DNA of 64,000 bases. Origin: Eucommia ulmoides. Its lineage: Eukaryota > Streptophyta > Magnoliopsida > Garryales > Eucommiaceae. The notes under the pieces are model-generated. The model had not been told where the DNA came from. It ran no database searches and saw nothing but the letters and a program-made list of their open reading frames with translations. Positions 37,291 through 49,020 of the stretch are shown piece after piece. The position numbers and the translations under genes were made by a program. The DNA lies in assembly GCA_016647705.1 (NCBI GenBank), contig CM028328.1, positions 50,019,647 to 50,083,646 of the forward strand, read 5' to 3'. The stretch's first letter is position 1; each line of letters starts with the position of its first letter.

Positions 37291-38359
37291 GTAAATATAT
37301 GTTTTTATTTGTATAAGTACAACATAAACCAATTTATAAAGGAATTGATTTTGTTATTTTTAGCTTCGTACGATTTGTTGTCTCTATTGCTACAGAAAGT
37401 AAAAGCAACGAAGTTACCAAATTTTCTTGGGTTGAGTCACAGACTAAGCTGCTCTCTTTAAGTCGTTTTGCGACTCAACCCAAGATTGTGCAAGCAGTAT
37501 AACAGTCCTGTCCTCCCCAGGATAAAACAATCCAGAATTCTCCTCTATTTAAGACCTCCTCTACACGGAAGAAGACCTGAAAACGAAACACCCTAACATA
37601 CTGCTCGGAAAACCAATTTTATTTTTTATTTTTTTAAGTAAACGAGAGAGAGAGCTTAAATTTTTTTGGTATATTTAAAAGTTGAGGCAAACCTCGGTAT
37701 TTAGGCCAAATAAGAAATTAGCTAGAAAGTACCGAGTGGGATTCATGGATAGATGCGTGGGAAACTAGTGAGAAAATCATGGGATACAGGTGATAGATTC
37801 GTGGAGAAAAATGAAAAAATCGGGTTATAGTCCAAAAATATTTATTTAATAAAAAGGCAATATTTTATTAAATAAATTTTATCCAACAAAATAAGCGTCA
37901 CCTCACCTCACCTCTTAATAACTACTGATATAAATTGGGTGAGCAGATTAGGTTCAAAAGAATTTATTGGGCTGAGATGAAGTATTTTTTGTGGTGTAAA
38001 CATGTTTGCTTAACAAACAAACACTCTAAAACTAAAAAGGAAAAGGCAAAACAATTTAAGAAATATGTAAATTGCGTTAACAAATAATAACAATAATAAT
38101 AACCAACTGCTCAGGCAATTCCTCCATTCGTCGAACTCCCCTTTTTGGAAATACCTTTTGCTAGTAAACTTACAGAGGGGGTAAGGGTGAAGCGCTGCTG
38201 TGGAGAGAAAGCACTAGGCAGAGAGATGTGACGTAGCAGTGAGAGGGAGCAGAGATGTAGGAGCATCGACTTAGTTTCTTCTTCTAGCAGTAAATGATTG
38301 TTGTTGAGATTGAATAGACATCGAGTGAAGCGGTAAAGTAAAATAAACAATTGTTTATC

Positions 38360-38553
38360 ATAGTGATTGAAGCAGAATCAACTATGCCTGAAAATAAACA
38401 ATATTCGGACTATAGTGTTTTTTTTACGTGTATTTGTACATTTATTTGTTTTGTTTTTTTTTGGACTTTTAGGTTAGAATTTGACAAGCAGTTCGTCGCT
38501 GCTCTAAGGAAATCCGTCGTCGACAAATTTCAGTTTCTTCCCAATTCTTAGAG
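38360..38553 (+). pseudogene. NRPC2 exons 1-2, array copy 3
   Basis: The start codon is ATA, not ATG, at the aligned position. The exon 1 donor is deleted together with the following ~20 bases. The acceptor AG is changed to a GG context. Exon 2 (38464-38553) keeps the DKQFVAALRKSVVDKF reading but is shifted near its end. Confidence 0.7.
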
Positions 38554-39585
38554 GTAAATATATGTTTTTATTTTTTTTGTATAAGTACAATGTAAACCAG
38601 GGTATAAAGGAATTGATTTTGTTATTTTAGTTCCGTACCTTCCGTTTTCTTTGTTGCTACAAAAAGTAAAAGGAATGAAGTTACCAAATTTCTTGGGTTG
38701 AATCGCGAACTTAGTCGCTCTCTTTAAGACGTTTCGCGGCTTTGTCCAAAATTGTACAAGCTGTATAATAACCCTGTCGTCCCCAAAATAAAGCAACCTA
38801 GAACTCTCCTCTGTCTAGAACCTTCTCTATACGGAAGAAGACCTGAAAACCAAACACCCTAACACACTGCTTGGAAAGCAATTTTTTTAAAGTAAACCAG
38901 AGAGAGCTCAATTTTTTTTTTGTATGTTGAAAAGTTGAGGCAAGCCTCAGTATTTAGGCCAAATTGGAAATCGGCTTGAAAGTACTGGGTAGGATTCATG
39001 GAGAGATAAGTGAGAAACTGGTGAGAAAATCGTGGAGAAAAATTAGGAAATTGGGTTACAGTCAAAACACATTTATTTAATAAAAAATAATATTATATTA
39101 AATAAATTTTATCCAAAAAAATAAGTGCCACCTCACCTCTAAATAACTACCAATATAAATCAGGAAAGCAGATTAGGTTTGAGATAATTTATTGGGCCGA
39201 GCTGAAGTATTTTTTGTGGTGTAAACATGTTTTCTTGACAAACAAACACCATAAAAAGTAAAAAGTAAAAGGCAAAACAATTTAAGAAATATGTAAATTG
39301 GTTTAACCAATAATAACATTAATAATAACCAGCCGCTCAGGTAATTCCTCCATTTACCGACCTCCCCTTTCCGGAAATACCTCTTGTTAGTAAACTTATT
39401 GAGGGAGCCAGGGAGACGTGCTGCTGTGGAGAGAGAGCACTGAGCAGAGAGACGTACCAGAGCAACGAGAGAGAACAGAGAGGCAGGAGCACCGACTCAA
39501 TTTCTTCTTCCATCTGTAAACAACTGTTGTTGAGATTCAACCGACATCGAGTGAAGCAATAAAGTTAAATAAACAGTCGTTTATC

Positions 39586-39794
39586 ATGGTGGTTAAAGCA
39601 GACTCAACCATGCCTAAAAATAAACAATATGAGTAGGCGCTTAGTCTTTCAGACTATAGTATTTTTTTTTATGTGTATTTGTACATTTATTTGTTTTTTT
39701 GAGGACTTTCAGGTTAGAACTTGACAAGCAGTTTGTCGCTTCTCTGGTGAAATCTGCCGTCAACAAATTTTAGTTTCTTCCTGACTTCTGAAAG
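39586..39794 (+). pseudogene. NRPC2 exons 1-2, array copy 4
   Basis: Exon 1 is 39586-39632 and exon 2 is 39704-39794. Exon 2 starts correctly but has TAG after the NKF residues and TGA near its end. Confidence 0.7.
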
Positions 39795-40899
39795 GTAAAT
39801 ATATGTTTTTATTTGTATAAGTACAATGTAAACCAATGTATAAAGTAATTGATTTTGTTATTTTTAGTTCCCTATCTTTTGTTGTCTCTGTTGCTGCAGA
39901 AAGTAAAAGGAATGAAATTACCAAATTTCCTTGGGTTGAATCGCAGACTGGGTCGCTCTCTTTAAGACGTTTCGTGGCTCTACTCAAGATTGTGCAAGTA
40001 GTATAATAGTCCTATCGTCCCTAGGATAAAGCATTCCCGAATTCTTATCTGTCTAGGACTTCCTGCGCACGGAAGATGACCTGAAAACCAAACACCCAAA
40101 CACACCGCTCGGAAAGTCACTTTTTTTTTTTTTAAGTAAACCAGAAAGGGAGCTCAAATTTTGTTGGTATGTTGAAAAGTTGTGGCAAGCCTCAGTAATT
40201 TAGGCCAAATCAGAAATCGGCTAGAAAGTGTCGAGTAGGATTCATGGTGAGATACGTGGGAAAGCCTCAGTAATTTAGGCCAAATCAGAAATCGGCTAGA
40301 AAGTGCCGAGTAGGATTCATGGTGAGATACGCGGGAAACTGGTGAGAAAATCATGGGTTACACGTGAGAGAATTATGGAGAAAAATCGGGTGAGCAAATT
40401 AGGCTCGAGAGAATTTATTGGGCTAAGCTGAAGTATTTTTTGTGGTGTACACATGTTTTCTTAACAAACAAAACACCCTAAAAACTAAAAAGTAAAAGGC
40501 AAAACAATTTAAGAAATATATAGATTGCATTAACAAATAATAACAATAATAATAACATAAAAAAATGTATTTTGGAAATTTATAAATTGCATTAACAAAT
40601 TATAAGAATAATAATAACATAAAAAAATGTCCAAATTTCAATGTTCATAATAAAATTTAAACAACAACAATAATGGCAGAAGCCAAATGTTCAATGTCCA
40701 TGATAAATAAACATAATAAAAATTAAGAAGTAAGAACAAAAATGATATAGAGTCCACAATGCAAACTAGCAAAAAGTAAATTATTTCAAACTTAATTGCA
40801 AAGCACAATCTAATGATCAATAATCATAGATGTTTGATTCAAGATAATTGTCATCCGCAAGCCCTACAACATAAATTGAAGATTATTAATAAAAAGTAG

Positions 40900-41700
40900 A
40901 TCAAGATATAGAATTAAAGACTATTAATAGTAAAATATAATTTATAAATACCGAAGTAAAATTCTTTGATTCTTCAACACCATCCATTGCATTTCTAAGA
41001 CTAATTGGCTTTGTTGAAAAATGAAACCAATCTTGCGTAGAAATGAGAGCCTCCACAACATTTGGTGGCAATGAACTCAAAAAAGGATCAAGTATATGAC
41101 CCCATGTGCTAAATGGTGATTCTGAAGCGATGGTAGACATTGAAATTGCAAGAGCATACCGTGCAATAATAGAAAGAACAAGATATCTAGGGGCATTAAT
41201 CTTCCACCAAGCTAAATACATCAAACCTCTTTGCATCTTCTTCAACACTCACAACTAGATACTGTCTTACCTCACTTTTTTTCTTCAAATGTACCTACCT
41301 TCTCCAAGTACCTTTTAAATTGAGACATCCACAAAGCCATTCGATCTCTAGGGCCACCACTACATCCCTTTTTCACCAATGGTTCTCTCTCACCTTCAAA
41401 TTATGAGAAGAATCCCTATTTTCAAGTGCCGCATAGGAATCATACAAGCAAGAAACAACTTAATTCACCTTTTCAACCAACTCACAGCTTTCACATCATC
41501 ATACAATGTCCCAAAACAATATTCAACGAATTGCAACTTTAAGCGAGGATCAAGAATCAACCCAACAAATAACAATGGATTCATATTAGTGAAGTTCCCC
41601 AATACCTATCAAATTTTATTTTGATATTTTGTGCCATTGATTTCAATTTAAAAGTCCCTCCATTACATTTCTCGTCAGTTGTATCTCATGTCATTACTAG
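40900..41700 (-). pseudogene. hAT transposase C-terminal remnant
   Basis: The minus-strand open stretch 40901-41248 carries the hAT C-terminal dimerisation signature: WWKINAPRYLVLSIIARYAL, then STIASESPFSTWG, LDPFLSSLPPNVVEALISTQDW. Upstream on the same strand (41250-41640) are older parts of the domain (IKFDRYWG, PLLFVGLILDPRLKL) broken by frameshifts and stops. The N-terminal BED finger and catalytic part are absent. It resembles RICESLEEPER-like domesticated or active hAT proteins, but the decay indicates a transposon relic. Confidence 0.85.
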
Positions 41701-42033
41701 TTCCATAAAAAAAGAATAGCAAGTTGTATAGACTACAAAAAATGCACAGTTATATCATATAAGAGTTTAAGAAATTTAATAAACAACCTAACCTTCTCCC
41801 AATTTTCATTTTCTGGAGGTCCCAAAATTTCCCTTCTCACTCTCCTAGTTCCATCGTCATCTCTTTCATCGCCCTCTTTTTCTCTCACATTCGCCGATTA
41901 TTTATTTGAAGCTCCCTTGACAACATCATTCCAGTTAATAATCAATATATCCTATAATTAGTCATCTTAGGAAAATTTATTTTTATCAAAGTCGTCTTAA
42001 AAAATATATTTTTATCAATTAATGTTTATCAAC

Positions 42034-42844
42034 TGATGAGAATCAACGAGCACCATCAGAGGATCAGTTACATGTTCCAGTTAGGCCTATTACTAGGGAA
42101 AGATCCAAGAAAAGTCAAAATAGTACTTAATGGGCTAATTCAAGAGACTTGGCCCATGTCTACAATATTTAAGCCCAAATTAGGCCCATCGGGCAGTCAA
42201 GGCCAAATTCATCTCATCAAAGCAAGCGAATGGGCTTAGACATGAACTCAAATGGGCCAAGTCATGTGGACCACGAAATTCTTATCATATTTATTTTATT
42301 ATTTAAGTCTTTTAATTAGTTTTAGGCTGATTTGTAAGCTTGATTACCGAGTAAATCATTTCCTTTTCCAACTAAGAATGTAAGCCAAATTAGGAAGTTT
42401 CCTTATTCTTTATTTAACAATTAGATTTTAGAGTTTCCTTTTTCCTCCATGAAGACCCACGAATTTCAAAGTGTATTAGGGTTTCTTTCTTATTCTCTTG
42501 GTCGCCTATTTAAGGGGCTTTGTAGACCTACGAATTTCACATTACTTTGATTAATAAAAATTGTAAGAGTTTTCTCTTTAGTTCTTCAGAGAACTTTTCC
42601 TAAACTTATCAAGAGTTTCTTGTGGCGTTCAAACTTATATCTTTGATTCATGATTCATTATAATCATTGGGTCAAGATCATTATACCATTGGTTCGCGTT
42701 TCATTCATAAACGTTGGGTCAAGGTAATCTATCTTTCAACTTTTGTATTTTTTAGCTCGTTCAAAATCTGATTTAGTTTCGATCTTCGCGAAGAAATCCT
42801 AAGTTGGTTTCGGGTCTCACTAATCCTTGGTGAGGTTCGCATCA
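42034..42844 (+). repeat. Gypsy 5' LTR (811 bp)
   Basis: Starts TGATGAGAATC and ends TTCGCATCA. TATTTAAGGGGC, near 42506, is a plausible TATA region. Confidence 0.9.
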
Positions 42845-43526
42845 TTTGGTATCAGAGCAAGGTCTAAATCAGGTTTCATCTATCATTTTTCTTTTTCGTT
42901 CTTTCATATCTATTCCTTTATAATTTTTTTTTCTTGACCAAATTATATCATCAGATCTATTGCATTTTTTTTTCTTTTCATTCTAATTCAAATCTAGTCC
43001 AATCTTGAAAAAAAAAAAAGCAGTGCATCTTTGTTCTGATCATATTTTTCGTTTAAATATTGTGCTTCTTCAAATCTCAATTTAAAGTTGCTGGTTTTAA
43101 AAAAAAAAAAAAAAAAAACAGAAAAAAAAAAAAAACAGAAGCAGAAACAAAAAAAAAAAATAAAAAAAATTGAGAAAATTTAGCAGCCCTCCCAACAAAA
43201 ATTGAGAATAATTTCTTCTTGTTCTACTTTATAAACTTTTATTTGTGCTATTTTTGTTCCCTTTGTTTCGTTCCTAAAATCTCATTCTTAGTTAATCAAA
43301 TTGTTGAGTTTGGATTGCTACAAGGAAATTTCTGATTGAGATTGGTTAAGTTCAATAAAGAACTAAAAGAGGGAACTAAAGAGTGGAAAAAGGCAAGAGA
43401 GTGTGAGCTTATAAGAGGATAAAAGCCGAATTTGAGTGATACACGAGTGGAGTGACATAGTTTGAGTGCAAACACGTGAGGGAGTATTTGTGAGGTTTGC
43501 TAACCTTGTTTTGCAGGTTACTAAAC

Positions 43527-44843
43527 ATGTTTCGAGAAACAAACAAAGGCTCCTCCGATGAAGCATATGAAAGGATGGACATAATGGACGCAAAAGTTTT
43601 CTACAAGGCCTTGGAGCAAAAGTTTCAACAGTTGAACTTGCGGTTTGATGAAGTGCATGAGTGGCTTGACAAAGTTGAGTCTAGCGCACAAAAGGGGCAG
43701 CTACTAAGAGCTCCTAATGTGCAACGAAGAGAGAGGAATCAACCTCGGTTCGTGTATGAAGATGATTATGAGGATGACCTAGATGAAGACGAACGGGCCT
43801 CTAATGCAAGCTTGGGCAGAATTGGGAGTGGACATGGGAATAGATAAGATAGATATAGGGAGCAAATCGATAATAACTTTGGAAGTATCAAGATGAAGAT
43901 TCCATCGTTCCAATGGAAAAACAACCCTGAAGCGTACTTGGAGTGGGAGAAGAAGATAGAATTAAACTTTGAGTGTTGCAACTACTCTGAGCATAAAAAG
44001 GTAAAACTCGTTGTAATTGCATTTGTTGATTATGCTATAATATGGTGGGATCAACTTGTGATGAACAAAAGGCAAAACCATGAGAGGCCTATTGAGATGT
44101 GGGTTGAAACAAAGGCCATAATGAGAAGAAGATTTGTCCCTAGTCACTACTATAGGGATTTGTACAAGAAGTTACAAAGTCTTACTCAAGGCTATCGGAG
44201 CGTGAATGATTACTGCAAGGAGATGGAGATCGCTATGATCCAGGCTAATGTCAAGGAAGATAGAGAAGCAACAATGGCAAGGTTCTTGAATGTGCTGAAT
44301 CGGGAGATTGCCAACGTGGTGAAGTTGCAACATTATGTGGAGTTGGAGGACATGGTGCACATGACAATAAAGGTGGAACGACAACTTAAAAGGAAAGGAA
44401 CTCGGTTATTTCAAAACCTAGGCTCTTCTACTTCATGGAGGCCAAATAGGAGAATAGATGAAAGGGTTGTTTCAAAGTCCAAAATCGAACCACGAAAAAG
44501 GAGAGACGATTTGCCCAATGTTAACAAAGCATATGTTGAGGGAGAGATGGAAACCGACAGCGAGAGTGATAATGATCAGATGCTACCGCATAGGGATGCT
44601 TGTGACGGTGATGTGGAGTACTTGGTGGAGGGTGAGTTACTTGTTGATTGGCATGCTCTTAGTGTGCAAGTCGCGGAGGATGACATGGAACAACAAAGGG
44701 GAAATGAAGATCAAATGAAATTTAAAAGAGAGAATGAGTTGAAAAAAACTTGTGAGACCGAAAGTTCAAAAAAAGATGAGAAAGATGAGAGTGAAAAAGA
44801 AAAAGAGAGTGAAAAAAAGAGAGAAAAATGGAAAAACAAGTGA
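43527..44843 (+). CDS. Ty3/gypsy gag with one internal stop
   Basis: Reading from ATG 43527 (MFRETNKG), one TAA at 43845-43847 interrupts an otherwise continuous frame that resumes with DRYREQIDN and runs to 44843. The segment from about 43890 is the Retrotrans_gag core: NPEAYLEWEKKIE, WWDQLV, RFVPSHYYRDLYKKLQSL, NDYCKEME. A charged, Lys/Glu-rich tail follows (EKEKESEKKREKWK). The gag builds the particle in which the element's RNA is packaged. No CCHC zinc knuckle or protease was found. If the stop is real, the part from 43893 (316 residues) may still be translated. Confidence 0.85.
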
Positions 44844-45283
44844 GTTTTTATGCTAAGGCGAGTGATGTCAATATGGATTTTTATACAAATCAACCTATAT
44901 TTGTACTCTTGTACAAAGAGGCTTGTTTTACCACTAACCAAATTGACAAATCTTTACCTAGTGTTGTAGTTTATATGTTGCAGGAATATAAGGACATGTT
45001 TTCTAATGATGTGCATAGCGATTTTCTACCTTATAGAGGGATTGAGAATCAAATCGATTTTGTGCCCCGCGCAATGATTCCTGGCCAACCAGTAGCTTAT
45101 AGGCATAATTTGGATGAGACAAAGGAACTTCAAAGGCAAGTTGAGGAGTTGATGGCCAAAGGACACGTACGAGAAGGCAGGAGTCCGTGCGCGGTACCAG
45201 TGCTACTTGTGCTTAGGAAGGATGAGACTTGGCTAATGTTTGATAATTTTCGAACTATTAACAACACTCTGGTGAAGATTTGA
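44828..45283 (+). pseudogene. Truncated pol fragment: start of reverse transcriptase only
   Basis: Opens 16 nt before the gag stop in another frame. It holds the region just before and at the start of RT: LQEYKDMF, the RGIENQIDFVP motif, ETKELQRQVEELMAKGHVRE, SPCAVPVLLV. It ends at INNTLVKI, where catalytic RT motifs should follow; the purine tract begins about 20 nt later. The junction looks like an internal deletion joining early RT to the 3' end of the element. Confidence 0.85.
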
Positions 45284-45311
45284 GGACGAATCATTTTGAA
45301 GAGAGGGGGAA

Positions 45312-46122
45312 TGATGAGAATCAATGAGCACCATCAGAGGATCAGTTACGTGTTCCAGTTAGGCCTATTACTAGGGAAAGATCCAAGAAAAATCAAAGTA
45401 GTACTTAATGGGCTAATTCAAGAGACTTGGCCCATATCTACAATAGTTAAGCCCAAATTAGGCCCATCGGGCAGTCAAGGCCAAATTCATCTCATCAAAG
45501 CAAGCGAATGGACTTAGACATGAATTCAAATGGGCCAAGTCATGTGGACCACGAAATTCTTATCATATTTATTTTATTATTTAAGTCTTTTAATTATTTT
45601 TAGGCTGATTTGTAAGCTTGATTGCCAAGTAAATCATTTCTTTTTTCAACTAGGAATGTAAGCCAAATTAGGAAGCTTCCTTATTCTTTATTTAGCAATT
45701 AGATTTTAGAGTTTCCTTTTTCCTCCATGAAGACCCACGAATTTCAAAGTGTATTAGGGTTTCTTTCTTATTCTCTTGGCCGCCTATTTAAGGGGCTTTG
45801 TAGACCTACGAATTTCATATTACTTTGATTAATAAAAATTGTGAGAGTTTTCTCTTTAGTTCTTCAGAGAACTTTTCCTGAACTTATCAAGAGTTTCTTG
45901 TGGCGTTCAAACTTATATCTTTGATTCGTGATTCATTATAATCATTGGGTCAAGATCATTATACCATTGGTTCGCGTTTCGTTCATAAACGTTGGATCAA
46001 GGTAATCTATCTTTCAATTTTTGTATTTTTTAGCTCGTTAAAAATCTGATTTAGTTTCAATCTTCGCGAAGAAATCCTAAATTGGTTTCGGGTCTCACTA
46101 ATCCTTAGTGAGGTTCGCATCA
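45312..46122 (+). repeat. Gypsy 3' LTR (811 bp)
   Basis: Begins TGATGAGAATC after the purine tract and is collinear with the 5' LTR without indels. Confidence 0.9.
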
Positions 46123-46127
46123 TTAAC

Positions 46128-46805
46128 AATGATGTTGAACAAATTGTGCTTCAAATCCAAGAAATATAGTAATCATCTTAGGCCAAAAAACATTCGTAAT
46201 GGTACACATAGCAAATAAATTAAAACTCTAATAATAATAAAAGGCTAAAAACAGAAATTAAAACCCTTAATTAAAAACTTAAAAAACTAATCAGCAAAAA
46301 CAAATAGATCAAAGAAAAATTAAAATCAAATTAGCAAAATTAAAGTCATAAATTAAAACAATAAAAACAAAAAAGTTAAAATCCTAAAAAACTAAAATAA
46401 AAATTAAATCCATAAATTAAAATCCTAAACCGAACACATCTGCATAAATAAAAAATAACTAAATAAAAAAAAATCAGCATAAACAAATAAATGAAAGAAA
46501 AACTAAAAACAAATATAATCTAATACTTATAGTTAAAATGGAAAGAGATAAAATGTTTAATGAGTTTGAAGAATGACTCTTTCAAGTATTTTGAGAGTTA
46601 TTATATTTCTTTTTAGTTTTTTTTATATATCAAATAATGAGTGTCCTACTCAATTTATTACTCATTTTTTTTAGTTATATTTTATTTTTTTAATTAATGC
46701 ACAAATATATGATTAATTTTCTTGGTGCACATTTTAAATTGCTTTAAAAAATTATGATTGCAAAAACATTTCCAACCAAAAATAACAATAAATTAGATGC
46801 GATAT
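46128..46805. other. A-rich spacer
   Basis: Very A-rich sequence with many AAATTAAA words and no gene. It may be the older sequence into which both flanking LTR elements inserted. Confidence 0.6.
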
Positions 46806-48962
46806 TGTTGATCCTAAGATTTTGATAAACAATTAAAGGTTGATATTTTTTGTAGAACTAATGGTTTGATTAAGTGTTTCAGTTTATTAGTTCCAATGAT
46901 GAAGATATGATAACAAGTAACGAATGCATGCTAAAGAGATTGACAAAGACGATGGACATTAAGAGACCGAAGATTTTGAAGAATCTAAGGGAAAACAACC
47001 TAGGTTAATTTTTACTCTTAATGTATCCCGATTAGGATCACACATGACACAAAAAGTTTTTAAATATATGTGTATTTTGATAGGATCCTAATTAGTGAAA
47101 TTATTTACTCCTATGTGTAATTGAAAAAAATAAAATAAAGGTAATGGATTAAAATTGAATTTAAGAATTTAGAGGAGTTAACCGAGAAAAGAAATCGAAT
47201 AAAGGGGTGAAAATGTCAAAGAAAATGAATTAAAATTGAATTAGGAGAAGTGTTCCAATATCAGTCAGTCGATTGATAAGTCGACATGCGCTTAAATAGT
47301 GAACTCTCTGAATTGATCAGTCGATAGGAAGGTCGACCTGTGACCAGAAATGAAATTCTCTGAATCTCTAGATTGACAGATAGGTCGACTGATGGGCCAA
47401 TGAATTTTGGCTTGGCTAGTATCCTAAATCGAGCGGTCGACTTATGGATGTTTGTCGGTCGACTGATGGTTTGTTTAAGGTTTAGAGTATTTCGAGGATT
47501 TTGATAAAACAATAGTTGTTATTAGCCGTTTATGGTTGAGATATGAGAATATTTTTAGGCATATGATAGTATTAAAGATATATCATTGATATTTTGTTAT
47601 CCCTATAGATATGGTTCATATATTTTAGTTATTTCTCAAATTGGTTCATATAATTCTTTCTATCCTATTAATTTGAGTTTGAGAAATATTTGAGGGACTA
47701 ATTTGAATGTTTTGAAAGTTATAATTAAGTCAAATATACCTAAAATGAAAGATAATGATATATGCGGTCTATAGGTGCTTTTTAGATACTTATCATTTAA
47801 AAATTAGTTGTTGCACGACTTGTTTCAATTCCTTATATATAAAGCTGTGGATTTCACATGACATACACAATATCAAGAACTATTCAGTTCCTAAAATTTT
47901 CTAAGAGTTATCATTCTGATATTATACTGAAACATATTGTGAGATTATTATGGAGTTAAAGTTATTGATTTAAAGAGTTAATTTATTTGGCGTCACTAAT
48001 CTGAGCTGTTTAGCGATCTGTTTTGCAATTCATTGGTATTTTCCTGGTGAGATTATTATTACTTACTTAGTGAATTGATCTTTTTGAGAAATCGTTTATG
48101 AACTTTAAAAGTATAAAAATATTTTAAAACGATTTGTATGTTAATCTGATTACGTGCTTTATTGTGCTACCCGCATTTTTTATTATAATCAGATTTTGTT
48201 TTCTCACTTTATTTCTATCACTAGTATCGGGACATTAATTGAGTATTAATTAATTTGAGATGGTAGAAGCTCCGAGTGAGAAGAAATTATCAATTTTTAT
48301 AATTGGTGAGTTATGTGCGGATTAGATACTATTAGAAGTGTCTAATCAGGGGTAGCTTGGTTTCAATCTCTTCCGATAAAGAGATTGAGGTGTTAATTCT
48401 TCCCTTACAGAATTAATTGTGAGTTATTTTGTAAAGGTTCCATCCTTATCTGAGAAAATGATAGTTGGAGTGTTTTTATGAGGTTTTGATTCTTGAGCCT
48501 TAGGTAAAAAAAAAATTAGGTTGTGATTCTCCTTGTAATAGAATTAAGTTATTCTTGAGCCTATAAAAAGTAGAGGTTATTCTTGAACCTGAAAAAAAGA
48601 ATTTGTAAAGGTTGATTCTGAGCCTGTGAAAAGAATCATTGTGAGGGTTTGGTTCCTACCTGTAAAGAAATCTTGAGTTTAGTGGGTGCGAATCTCCGTG
48701 GGGCTCGGAGGACTAATTAGTCAAGAGTAACTTGGTGAATTAAGATATATCGGTGTGTACTACATTGTTTATTTTTTTTTATTTTTTTTATCTTGTATTG
48801 TTTGGGTGTGCACCTAGAGCTTTTTACACTTATCCGCTGTTATAAAGATAATAATTAATTTTAGGATAAAATTAATTGTTTGATATTTGAAGTGTTATTA
48901 TTTAGATTAATTTTTTAGTACTACCCAATTTACCCCCTCTCGGGTAGCTCACTGGGCCAACA
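46806..48962 (+). repeat. SIRE-like 5' LTR (2157 bp)
   Basis: Starts TGTTGATCCTAAG and ends GGGCCAACA. It is the same family as the inverted solo LTR at 29643-31812, including the TCGAC-rich zone (47260-47470) and the series of short repeats around GATTCTTGAGCCT (48490-48640). Confidence 0.85.
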
Positions 48963-49020
48963 ATTGGTATCAGAGCTGGTTTTAGCTCATTAGGCTTAAC
49001 ATCCTAACTAAACCGATCAC

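Larger units (their letters stand above)
35338..40560 (+). repeat. Tandem array: four full ~1.25-kb units plus a partial fifth, carrying the NRPC2 5' end
   Basis: The landmark ATTGGGCYRA recurs at 35391, 36669, 37966, 39191 and 40417, giving steps of 1278, 1297, 1225 and 1226 bp. Each unit has, in order: TATAAAT; ATTGGGCCGAGC (a TGGGCC site-II-like element); a GA-rich leader (GAGAGAGAGCAC); a short exon starting ATGGTGGTTAAAGC and ending at GTAGGC; a T-rich intron; an exon coding FDKQFVAAPVKSVVDKFQ-like residues ending at GTAAAT; then intron-like sequence. The encoded residues match the extreme N-terminus of RPC2 as I remember it (LAAP...K...LLPEFLK). The fifth unit ends near 40557 before reaching exon 1. 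A 75-bp direct repeat lies inside (starts 40188 and 40263). Confidence 0.8.
42034..46122 (+). mobile_element. Internally deleted Ty3/gypsy LTR retrotransposon
   Basis: A 4.09-kb element: 5' LTR 42034-42844, PBS TGGTATCAGAGC at 42847-42858, internal region with gag and a short piece of RT, polypurine tract AGAGAGGGGGAA ending at 45311, 3' LTR 45312-46122. Both LTRs are 811 bp. By eye they differ by about 28 substitutions (~3.5%), mostly transitions, with no indel. Flanks TCAAC (42029-42033) and TTAAC (46123-46127) fit a 5-bp duplication with one change. The RT catalytic core, RNase H and integrase are missing, so it is non-autonomous. Confidence 0.9.
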
